Origin: Otatea glauca
Taxonomy: Eukaryota > Streptophyta > Magnoliopsida > Poales > Poaceae
Reading direction: 5' to 3'
DNA: 64,000 nucleotides
Assembly: GCA_036346275.1 (NCBI GenBank)
Contig: CM070722.1
Location: forward strand, 57,883,524-57,947,523
Part shown: positions 48,165 to 59,300 of the stretch, in pieces
Numbering within the stretch: the stretch's first letter is position 1
Layout: each line of letters starts with the position of its first letter
The notes under the pieces: model-generated
The model's input: only the letters and a program-made list of their open reading frames with translations
What the model was told of the DNA's origin: nothing
Databases searched by the model: none
Program-made: the position numbers and the translations under genes

Positions 48165-49382
48165 CACTACTACAGAAAAACTTATATTAGACGTCTTATC
48201 ACAACGGTTTCTCAAAACCGTCTGTGACGATGAACATCACTGACGGTTCTATATTGCAACCGTCAGTGACATTATCACAGACGGTTTTTAACTAAAACCG
48301 TCTGTGATATCATATATTATCTCAGACGGTTTTATAACAAAACCGTCAGCGACTTATCACAGACGGTTCATTATAATAACCGCTCGTGATAAACCACATC
48401 ACAGACGGTTTATCCGCATGTAACCGTCTGTGATAATATTTCAACTTTCGCGCTCACCAAATTTGAACTTCCCACTCGCCTCGCTTTTGACTTCCTTTAA
48501 AATGCCACCGCGGCTCTTCTCCTCGCCGCTTTCTTCTCACTTCTCCGCTCTCCTCTTCTCTTCTCTTCTCTCTCTCTTATCACTTCTTTTCCTCTCCTCT
48601 TCAATGTTTGGTAAGTATGGTGTTCGAATCGTTCAACTAAAATGTTATAGCTCATCCTCTCCTCTTCCTCTTCCTTTCCCTCTTCTCTTCTCTTTTGCAC
48701 TCTTGATGTTGCGGCGTTTTCGTTTTCGATCCGTGCACCTTTCGGTAAAACGGCCATAACTTTTGCATACGAACTCCGATCGCGACGTTCTTGTGCTCGT
48801 TTTAAAGCTAACGAAAAGTTCGATTTGAAAATCCATAATACTAAGTCAGAGGGCTATATCAGAAGTACACGCGAGGCCCCAAAAAAACGTCGATCTCGAA
48901 AAAACGTCGTTTAGGGCCTCAAAATGGCCTCCGAAGTTTTTTTCGTCGATTTTGCGTTTTCAAGTTCTTCAGAGCAGTGACATGGGATATCTCACATCCA
49001 ATAGCTTTTATATTATGTCTGAACTAGCACAGAGCAGCTGAAACACAGAAATATCATCTATACGTGACGATATTTTTTTTATTTTCAGTAACATCACAGC
49101 GGTTCATAGTAAAACCGCTCAGTGATAGTTGTTATCACGCATGCTTCTTAGTAAAACCGTCGTGATAGTTTGTTATCACGCACGGTTTTAGTAAAACCGT
49201 CAGGATGTTACATATCACGCACGGTTTTAGTTTGAAACCGCTCGTGATATGTTCTATTACAGATGATTCATAAACCGTCTGTGATGTTCCGTAACATCAC
49301 TGACCCATGGTTATAGACGGTTCGAAAAACCGTCTGTGATGACGGTTCCGAACCGTCTGTAATGACCTTTTCTGTAGTAGTG
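48165..49382. mobile_element. complete non-autonomous CACTA element
   Basis: The ends are CACTACTACAGAAAAA and TTTTCTGTAGTAGTG (inverted). ATA flanks both sides (48162-48164 and 49383-49385), the 3-bp target duplication of CACTA elements. Subterminal arrays of inverted pairs, with the pattern TCACAGACGGTTTT ... AAAACCGTCTGTGA, lie in about 250 bases at the left and 290 at the right, about six pairs each. In En/Spm such subterminal motifs bind the transposon protein. The middle (48440-49075) is pyrimidine-rich and has no recognised gene. Confidence 0.9.
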
Positions 49383-49393
49383 ATAGGAGAGTA

Positions 49394-49915
49394 CTAGATA
49401 AATATACGCGGCGTGCCACGCCGCAGGCGCCGCTTCCCACGCGAGTAAATCGAGAAAACGCGCGACCGCCGCTCTCTACACGAGTAAATCGAGAAAACAC
49501 GCGAAAAGTACCTAAAAAGAATTTTGTGTTTTCTGCAAAAGGGTTTAAACGTAGTGCTAGAAAAATAAAAAAAGTACCTAAATGCAACGCATAAATTTTT
49601 CAAAAAAAAAAGGACCTGAGCATATTTTTTTATCCCCTAAAGGACCTAGTCATAATTTTGATTTTCCGTAAAAGGACCCGAGCGCAACGTTCAAAAACGC
49701 ATAAAGGACCTAAATGTAATACATATATTCTTTTTCTTAAAAAGGATCTAATCGTAGTTTTTTTTTGAAAAAAAAATGATCTAACCGTAATATTTTTTTA
49801 AAAAAAAGAACCCGAACAAAAAATAATTTGCCGACTCGGCTCGAGCCGTGAGCCGAGCCGGAGCCCTCCCGGCTCAAATCAACCGGAGGCCAGGAAACCT
49901 CCGGGATATAGTAAA
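49394..49915 (-). mobile_element. Helitron, family B, copy 1
   Basis: On the minus strand it ends ATTTATCTAG before a T (49394-49397). Just upstream is a hairpin with arms GCGGCGTG and CACGCCGC (49408-49425). It aligns with 62769-63233 through GAGTAAATCGAGAAAAC, TTTAAACGTA and repeated AAAGGACCTAA units. The 5' end was not resolved and is set by where the similarity ends. It begins only eight bases from the CACTA target duplication. Confidence 0.65.
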
Positions 49916-50744
49916 GGTACTATATGCATGCGAACTTGTGGAATCGACCATCCAGAAAACATGAGAAAGATTACTGGTCGTTCGATAGTAGGACGATTAA
50001 TTAGGCATGATCCTGAATGGGCAAGGAGCTTTTATTTGTAGTAAATTTCGGAGAAACGATATGATCATTTCCTACGAAATTCCTACAGAATCCCTGCATG
50101 CCAAATTAGTAGTCCAACGTTGGTACGCAACAGCTATGATCGATGTAGATTCAGCAAGATGTAACCAGATTCCATGGTACTGATTAATCAACAAAATATA
50201 GATGATGGAGTTGATGATTAAAGTAGGTTTTGCTTGGTCATTTCGGAACATGCATGTATGTATGGATGTTAACGTCCACATATATCTGATATCCGTGTCA
50301 TCCTTTTCGGTCCAAGAGATGGCCGTGACCAAAATGGACGACTGAAGAAGAAAGCTAAGCTTGATTTTGACCTGCCTGTTGCCGTCCACGCATTCGCTTC
50401 CCCCTTTTCTCCGACAATTAAATGCACTTGACCACTCGCATGGCATATATGCTGCTCCTACAGCTTGTTTGTGAAGATTCATACAGAAATAAGGCTACTT
50501 TAAAGTAATGGATCAGCCGTTGCTAGCTGCTCATCTGGCCTATGCACTTGAGGAAAATCACGCCCGCCGTTAATGGAAGGTTAGAAACTGGTTCGCCTAA
50601 CTAAAAAAAATAAAAAATAGTTGATGCACTGATGCGTAGCAATTCCAAAAAAAGTTCAATCCCAGATGGTGGACACTGTTTATTTTTATGATTCTGTCAT
50701 TGTTGTGGTGGCTTAATTATGTTTTGTAGCTCCTTTATTAAATA
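49916..50744. other. intergenic, no gene recognised
   Basis: The minus-strand frame at 50072-50482 (136 codons) has no recognised domain and lacks clear coding bias. Nothing else is seen. Confidence 0.4.
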
Positions 50745-51026
50745 TTCTCTCTGTTGATAAATATAAGGTCTATAGTTTGAATGATCTTATTAAAAAATAT
50801 AAAACGTGCATGTAGATTTAATGAGTCTTTCCACATGTATCCTTATTTATTCTCTCTCAACCATATGCATTTATTCATTACCACCTACACAAAGTATTAT
50901 CTGTCATCTTTCAAGACAATTAAGAGGGATATGTAAGTCATTTTCTCTCATGTTTTTCTCAATTTCACTATAACATTAATCCTTGTGTTAAGTCAAAATA
51001 CGTCTTATATTTATCAACGGAAGGAG
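50745..51026. mobile_element. Stowaway MITE
   Basis: TA flanks both sides (50743-50744 and 51027-51028). The ends TTCTCTCTGTTGATAAATAT and, reverse-complemented, CTCCTTCCGTTGATAAATAT match. The size of 282 bases is normal. Non-coding. Confidence 0.8.
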
Positions 51027-51036
51027 TATAAGCTTT

Positions 51037-51067
51037 CCCGGCCCCGGCCCCGGCCCCGGCCGCGGCC
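51037..51067 (-). repeat. GGGGCC repeat able to form a G-quadruplex
   Basis: The plus strand reads CCCGG then three CCCCGG-type units and CGCGG. The minus strand thus has four G runs of three or four, enough for an intramolecular G-quadruplex. It lies directly beside the Stowaway MITE. A GC-rich stretch to 51530 follows, with open frames but no recognised domain. Confidence 0.8.
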
Positions 51068-51704
51068 GACCACCTAGGCTCGGATGCCACATTGAAGGCT
51101 AGCCGGGTGCCTCACGAGTGTCAGGGAAGCCTACAGAGAAGAGGAGGCGGTGGCTTGAGGACAAAGAGTGGTCCGGGGGAAATGGAAAGGACAGCCCTTG
51201 GTGGCAAGTCGCGCCCGATCTGCCGTTGTTGAGGGCAATGAAGGCGAGGGCGACATCACTGGAGGCGAGCGCACGATTTGCTTGGCGGCGGCGACCAGAT
51301 CTTGTTGACAACGACTGGATCCGGTAGGATCTGGACCTCTCTGCCTTCCAGATCCGGCCAGATCAAGACACCGGCGGCACGTCGGCGCCGGGTGACGCTG
51401 ATGCGGGAGAGAGGCAGTGATGGAGGAGAGAGGTGGTGGATCCGACGGGCGAGGGGCGGCGAGGCGGAGACGACGCCTAATCAGGCAGTGAGAGAGAGGG
51501 GAGGGTGGCTGACAGATGGGTTGAGAGTATTTTGACATAAAAGTATAATCAGAGGCTAAAAATGAAAAAATAAATTATTGAAATGCAATTGTTCCGAACA
51601 CCACATGAAGCCAGCCACTACACATGGCCGGGGAACAAATTTATATATCCAGTGGCTTGAGTTAGTGTACCATGCAAGATTTATATTTTTGTTTTGCATT
51701 CGAA

Positions 51705-52490
51705 AATCAGTATCAGGTTGGTATTGGTTTTTCACGAAAATCGACTGAAATTCGATAAAAACCGATCGATTTGCAAAAATCAAATAGGCAGTCAAACCGA
51801 TTCAAAAACGAAAACAAATCGAAAAGGTCAAAAACCGACGACAGAAGAAAAAATAATAAAAATGCAAGAAATTGTAAAAAAATTGAAAAAATTACAAAAA
51901 AAAACTCAATTAATCTATCAAACACCTCAAAGAAATTTAAACAATTTTTGAAATCATTTATTTCTTCTTAAAAAATCCAAAATAGCAATTAGTGAAAAGG
52001 AACAAAGACACTGTCAGATTTTTATAAATATTTAAAAGATTTGTTATATTATGAAATTTTAATGTAACCATAATTAGTGCCAAAGTATTATGTACTAAAA
52101 TTTTCATAAATATTAGACTTCATTTAGTACCCATATAAAACCAAAAACAGAAGAGCATATACAATGATAATAGCACTTTCATAATTTTTTAAACAAATAC
52201 ACATATCTGATCATCATCTGAAAATTTTACAATATAATTTTAATTACGTTATAACATCACACAAAAAGTTTAAGAAATATTAGACTTCATTTTGTGCCCC
52301 TAGAAAATAAAAAATTGAAAAGCATATATTGTGACAATATTACTGTCAGAATTTTTAAAAAATACATAGGTCTGATAATCATATGAAATTTTATAGCATC
52401 ATTAGCATTGTCTTAGAACCTAACACAAAAATTTTCAAAAAAAAATTAACATTTTTTACTAAATTTCTTCAATTTTTTTAATTTAAAGAG
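51705..52490. repeat. AT-rich tandem-unit family, copy 4
   Basis: This holds reverse-orientation units with AGTGCCAAAGTATT, TAGACTTCATTTAGT and ACTGTCAGAATTTTT blocks matching the interior of 4622-5482. The start has GAAAATCGA / AAAACCGATCG strings like those at the ends of the other copies. Borders are approximate. Confidence 0.55.
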
Positions 52491-54780
52491 GATTCAGATT
52501 GCCACACGACACGTAGTCCCCAAATTAGAGAAACTCGATCGGTGAGCATTGCAGTCCTCGTGATGGAATTGGGGTATTGCTGACGTACATCCTCGATATT
52601 ATTCGAACATATCCCTGCCGCGACAAGTACGTTTCATGCTTATCTAGCTCACGTCAACCTCCGCGGCGATTAACATTAAGCTGGAAAAGCTGCGGCGTTC
52701 CAACTTGCTACCAATCCTCTTGGTGTCTAAAATTTTTGATATGATATATACATACTCATCTATAAAAATACCTTTTAAAAAATATACTCGAAATGAAAGA
52801 TTTTAAATGAATTTAGATCGCATACTAAAATCAGCACATACCTATAATCAAACTACCTAAACAAGGCAACTCCAGTTTGAATTTCAATTCAAACTTATTT
52901 GAACTAGCTAGTAAACCAGTCAAACTCGACATTAAAAAATTCAAACTTTCATTTCTTTTTCTTTGTGGCCCACCACTATTATCTTTTTTTTCTTTTTTTT
53001 CTTGCCCTTTTGGCTCTTCATTTCTCTTTTATTTTTTTTGTAACTTTTCGGCCAACACTAGTATGAATAAAGTTTTGAAAACACTAACTTGATGTTATAA
53101 GATAATATGATGATATAACCTTTCTAGATTATGCTATATATCAATATGAAGAGCACTAAGCAATATGAAAAAGCTAGTTTTAATTGGGGTCAAAGTATTC
53201 ATAAAGGATGAATTGGTTCCCAAAGATGAGGGTACTGATATTATTATGATTTTATAGTTTATGGATTCTACTGAACTCAACCAACTCGAAGAAACAGGCT
53301 ATAACACATAATAATGTAAGACACCCTAATTCGGCCTAAATAGTACAGTGAACTTGTCATAGCAATTAAAGCGTGAAAACAACCGGATCTGGTTTGCTCA
53401 CGATGGAATGAATTGAAGGTGGTATTCTACGCTTTCAAACAAATACAAGAACACACAATTTAGAGCTCGGATGTAGAAGTTATAGCTTAAAAACCCAGAG
53501 GCACATATTTGACCTAAATTTAGCCGATCTGACCAAATCTAAACCCGGATCAAATTTGGTTTCAACGAGTTTGAATAACAAATAACACCCAAAAACTTTT
53601 TGTAGAGGACTCTGTAGGGATTCAGGAAAGTAAAAAAAATCCGAATCGGAGTTTGTACGTGAGAATTATGATCAAAATATCGAACCGATCTAGATTGGAT
53701 CTACAACTTGATTCATCAACTTTAACGATCAGATTAAACTGATCTAGAGGAGGAAATAGAGTCCGTCCCTAAATAGGTTTCTATAGAGCTTGTTCTATGG
53801 TTTTAAAAAAGTACAAGAACGTTATGAGCAGAAAAAACCAAACTGGACAAAATTGAAAGATGAAAGCTACGCGAAGGAAATGACAATCAGCAAATAAGCA
53901 ATGGATCTAATGGATCAAAATCTAGCCAAACTCACTAAATAACAGATTGAAACTATGGGTAGAAATTTTTGTGGAGCAATTTGCAAATTAGGACAGAAAA
54001 ACAAATCTAATCTAAGGACAAATAATCCTACCATGTCAACCCGGCGCTCTAATACTAAAATGATACAAGAGTGCCTGGTCTTCACGACGTATGCTTATCC
54101 GCATCTGCAATGCTTACACATTATATATTTGTTCCAAAGTTCTGATATTCCCATTTCAACAGCATAGGTAGGCGTCAATATCCATGCAATTTTCAAAAGT
54201 TTTGCAGTTAAAGAAACGATTTACAATGTGGTACATAAGAGCGAAATGCATGACAAGTACTGTTATGGAATAATTGATTGTTTACGTACATTATTTTAAA
54301 TGAATACTCAGCTTTGTTTTTGAGGATAATTATTTGGTTTTCATTCTGTAATTCTCGATCGATAAAAAAAAATGATCCAGTGTAGAGAAAGTTACAAATG
54401 TCAAGTATTTCAGTATTGTCATCCTGAGCAACAAGGTTTGCGGCTGTTTGGATGTTGGAGTTTCTATTGCAGCAGCAGTCATGAATATTGTATTCGTAGA
54501 TGCTCATAGGTCAAAGGAATATGATGCATTACTCGAGATAGTGCGACGGGTAAATCATTTAGATGATGGGATTGTCCTATTATCTTTAAGCATCCTTTGA
54601 TTTGGCGTCCTATTTTTGCATTCGTAGTGTTTTCTATTTTTCTATTTGTCTTGTTGATATCTTTTTTATTAATTATTTTCTGATTTTTTTTATCTTATAA
54701 GATAAAGAGATTCAAAGATTTTCTGGTAGGAAACGTAATACACTGGTCTAACCCTGCAAATTACCATACGGAACTGGTGG
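52491..54780. other. intergenic, no gene recognised
   Basis: Includes a segment (52840-52960) that is an inverted copy of 22800-22925. The remaining DNA (53100-54780) is AT-rich and unique-looking. The frames at 54208-54507 and 53955-54167 have no recognised domain. Confidence 0.4.
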
Positions 54781-54784
54781 GTGT

Positions 54785-55037
54785 GTTTGGTTGTCTGCAC
54801 TATCGTAGCCTGTCTGCACTATCCTAGCCTGTCTCGTATGAGCCATCTAGGCTAGTTTTAGTCTGCATGAGTGGATGCAAGTTGAGTTGTTTGGTTACTT
54901 GTTTATACATCTTACGCGCCTACATTGAAGAGAAGCCTAATTTATGTGTTTCCTCTATCCTGTATGAGTAGGTGAAATTGCATCTACCTGATCTAGATGA
55001 ACAGAAAATCAACGCAGATAACCAAACACACTGTACA
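54785..55037. mobile_element. MITE with GTGTGTTTGGTT ends
   Basis: The left end GTGTGTTTGGTTGTCTGC and the reverse complement of the right end, GTGTGTTTGGTTATCTGC, match at 16 of 18 places or better. The type is like the MITE at 20186-20415. The target duplication is unclear. Confidence 0.65.
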
Positions 55038-56300
55038 GAATAAATCTAAGAATAACCAGCGGGAAACAAAAGGCACCTGTCGTTGAGAATCTTCTTTGTA
55101 CATTTACTGAAAACTGCACTTTGCATGCTGTGTTGTTTGCCCCTCCAATCGATCGAATTACTTTCCATCGATAAAATATCAAATCAGATATGTTCAATTT
55201 CATTACTACTGCAAACCTTTCTTATCCTTGATCTTCTAGAATCATGTACAGCCTGCACATGCAGTTACCTTGAGTATTGGTTGGGAGCATTGTAATATTT
55301 TATCACCGATTCAAGGTTAGCTCACCAATTATTTGGCAATTTTTGGTTCAGGAGCAACCTGCTGTCAATTTGTGATATCTTCCACAATAAAATTGGCCAA
55401 TTTAAATCTTCAATATGATATTTGGTCAGATCCGAATTACATACCCTCCAAATTGTCGGGGAAAAAAACACGGGGCGCTCTGTCGCACAGGATTTTCCTT
55501 TCCTCTTATATTTATCGATTCATTTTTAAAATATATTTAGACCTACAGACTGGTTACAAGAGAAGGAAGAGTACAACGGGGCCATGAGAAAAACGGGTAC
55601 AGTATCACATCTATTTCTAATCTAGACCTGCAGCAGGGTAGGGCATCTCTGAGAGGAAAACAAGTCACAACCCAGGGATGCCCTCTAGAGTTCAGTTCAT
55701 ACATTAGAGCCAGCTGCTCAGTAACTCCGGACAAAACCGACAACTTCAGTTGTGGAGCAAGCAAAGCTCTGTAAAAAAACATGCCATAGATCTAGAGTTT
55801 CTGCCACACGTCTTATGTCCTTCCACAAAAGAAATTTTCCTTGTTTGCTGCTTTTGCCATGTCATCACACGACATGATTTTACCACGGCCTTCCTCCAAG
55901 AGTTTCCGATGCTTGCAGATCTGTGTCAAAAAGGAAACTTTTTGAGTCGAGCAACTTTACCAAATAGACACCAGACCCACCATTTCCTCCAGCAGAGGCA
56001 GTACTTGTTCCTTTTTTACACCGTTTTTCCAATCTCATGCGGTTGATGTCAGACTAACCCTGCCATAAAGTAACAAACAAGTACCAAACAGCAGAGTATA
56101 AAGAAAACGGAGCAATTGAAAGATTGAATGCACAAGGATTGAGTTCAAGATCATGCCTCAGTGACGCCTTCTAGGGTGCATCCGAGTTCACACCTGCATG
56201 AGCTTTAGAAACCACTTCAATCCCATTGTTTGGATTTATAGATCAAATGAAGTAAACAAATAAAAAAAACGTTCAGATCATATCAAAGGAAATCTTAATT
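55038..56300 (-). other. downstream region and possible 3' terminal exons of the poly(A) polymerase
   Basis: No separate gene was recognised. A minus-strand stretch near 56173-56226 reads GIEVVSKAHAGVNSDAP then a stop. Its style fits the C-terminal tail of a plant poly(A) polymerase, so the gene may continue here through splicing. I could not find an in-frame GT-AG pair that joins it to the exon ending near 56330. Confidence 0.35.
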
Positions 56301-59300
56301 TCAAAAAACAAGAGAATGCACCAGAAGCAAGACCTCTAACTCTTCTATAAGGCCACTCGGAGCAACTCCACTCCCACCGAAATGCGCATTTTCAACGAGG
56401 TCATTTCCCATGTCCTTTTCTGTTCTCTCCAATAACTCTGCACTGTTGCTGTTTCCCAAGCTATCACTTCCGACTAGCTCTGATACAACCTTCTTGGCAA
56501 CACGCTTTAAAGCTGTACATACTGCTACAGTTGGAGTGGTGCAGTTCTTGACATGGGAAACACAGTTACCATGCTTGCTAGTCGCGTCACCGGAACAAAC
56601 TGTTTCCCTTGTTGCGCACTTGGAGCCTGATGCGACAGAATCCAAGCTTTTCTCAGATGCCTGTGGTGAACTCGAGCAATTTGCTTGTTCTAGATTGCCA
56701 CTGCCAGGTGAAGTCTGACTTCCACCATTCACACTAGAAACCGTTTTCGTTTGGTTGGTCTCATTACCAGCATTCCCAGATTGACGTGATGAAGTTTTCG
56801 GGTGAACTGGGCTGACTGATGCCCTCTTAACAGACCTGCAAGGTTCAGTGTCATCAGGACCAGCAGAATCATGCTTTCTTTTGAGCTGATCACCCAGAGA
56901 TCCAGCCATTGTGCCATTTTCAATGTCATTTTTATCCGACTGCTGCTGATGATTCACATGTCTAGAAGGACGAGGTCTCTTGTAACCCTCTGGAAACACA
57001 TAAGATGGAATCTGCTTCCTCCGAACATGAGAAACAGCTAACTCCATCCCAGGTTTCCAGAACATATACATGTTGATTCCGTGCCTAAACTCATCTACTG
57101 TTCCACGAATATCAAACTGTTGACCTTCTTGTATTTTCACACCTTCTTTCCTTGATAAGCCCATGAAGAAAGCACAGTGAGCACACTGTCTAGAAGGATC
57201 TTCATACTCATGTGGGTAAGGATGGCATTGCAACATTCCGTATGTGTCCCGTTCAATCTGCAAGTGTCAACAACAAAGAAATAAATTATCTTCAGTCACG
57301 CACATGACAAATTAACAGTGATAACTTCCATTTTAAAAATTAAATCATAGAGGTGCTGTTTGGCACTAAGAACAGGCATGAGAACTGTTTCCCCAATTGA
57401 ACCCAAGCCAACCTTTAATTACCACTCCTCTCATCTTCCCCGTGGAATATGTTGATGTGAATCAGAGAGACTTCATTTCTTTATACTCAATAAACAACTG
57501 CCACAACCAGAACATTACAGTGACTCCCCATTCCCCAACCAACAATTCCCACCACTATACCCATATGAGGATAGCCCCAAAAGGAAGTGAATTGATTACA
57601 AGCTGTGTTACACAAAAATAGAGAAATTAAGCAACAAATTACCTTTAAAGTCAGTTGCCTCAATCGAGATTCAACCCATCCCTTCCAAAGTCGAAGATCT
57701 TCATCATCCTCGGCAATGATGTCAACCTGTAGATAATTCTTATACGCTTCAAAAAATTGGAAAGGCTCGAATAGAGCAGACCAATTAGCCTTATTCAGCT
57801 CGATTTCCTGCATTGAAGAGGAGCAACGAAGACATAGTCAAAACAGTAAGCACTTACTACAACAGCAACTTCAGTGGTGGCAAAGAAGACTACCTGGCAA
57901 ATTTTATTACCAAACTGGAATTGCTCCATCATAACCCTCAGTGTGCTTGTTGAAACATTATAGCTGGAGTTCATGCATGGATAGGCTGGGGTGATAATGG
58001 GCATATGATGAGATTTGTCACGATGATTTTTGCGTGGATCCCACACAGGAAAACCAAGCTCATCCTCCTCAATGGCACAAAGCATCACTGGATTTGGCCA
58101 GCACCACTGGGTAAAAACTCTAAAGAATCTTGAGACCAGCATACTCGGCACAGCATTAGGATAGAGCTGGCAGACACGTGCGACCAGTAAAGCCCAATTG
58201 ACACCCCCAAGAAAACCAGTAACCTAGCAATGCAGAAAATTAATTCGCAACTTAAAGAGAAGTTATCAACAATGACAATAAAACCAGACTTACATTAGAA
58301 TAAACACCTCTTCTTTTTGCCCAGTACTTCAAACACCTTAGCGTTGTTCGAAAGTTCTACAATAAAGTACGTTCATCATTAGACCGCTATCCTAGAAGAA
58401 GAAATAAAGAAATGGTGGGGTAGAAGACAAGAAAGACACAGATGATAATTCCCAGAGTCAACCTCAATATTTGGAACAAGTCTAAGAATTTGGTCTGCCA
58501 CTCTGCACCCGTTAAGACTACGAACTGTTGCTTCATCAACATCATAAAGCACTGATCCCTGAGAGATATCCAAATCCTGCAGTAATATGTTTAGCGCACA
58601 ATGTATCTCTTGAAAGAATCGACATAAAAAGAGGCAAGAGGCAGGAAGTGGACTTCCGAGAAACCTTCTTTCATATTCTTAGAACGAACATGACAGCAAA
58701 AGAAATTAAAGAGCTGGCAAAATCAACAGTAAAGGAAGTGGTGCATTGATGGTTGTAAATTGTCCTCTTTATCACCTCAAGACTGTTAGTGAAGAACTGT
58801 CAGTTACATACATGCATCTCAAGTCAAAAAATAGTCATTTATAAAAAGATATTGCTGTACTATCAACAAAATAAGAAATAAACACCTCACTAGAGCAAAA
58901 CGTCATTAGGTATCCACCAAAGGCTGATGGCAACAGCTAAGTTTTAACATGAGGTCAACAAACAGGAATTTTAACAGCAAAAAAGTTAAGACTGTAATCC
59001 AAAATATTAGGAATGTTGCAATTTTAAAATGTACGCAAAGAACTCATTCTGTACTACAAAATAGAGGCCTGCGAGATAACTCCCCTAACACTTCTTTCAT
59101 ATTAGAAACACTAAAAGTCAGCACAACAGGAGAGTGATGAGAATCCCCAGTCAAATAAACCACCTATGGATGGCAGAATAGCAATATGTTACATACCAAA
59201 ATAAGGTTCATTGAAGTAGTTATTAAAATCAAATTATCACATAAACATAAAAGAGTAATCCACGGGTATATTGATAACAAGATACTAGATATTAGAAAAT

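Noticed and set aside
49880..49925. Exact 5' terminus of Helitron B copy 1
   Set aside because: No TC start after an A could be matched to copy 2. The border is left approximate.
50072..50482. 136-codon minus-strand frame
   Set aside because: No domain recognised and no coding signature in AT-rich intergenic DNA. Retained only as intergenic.
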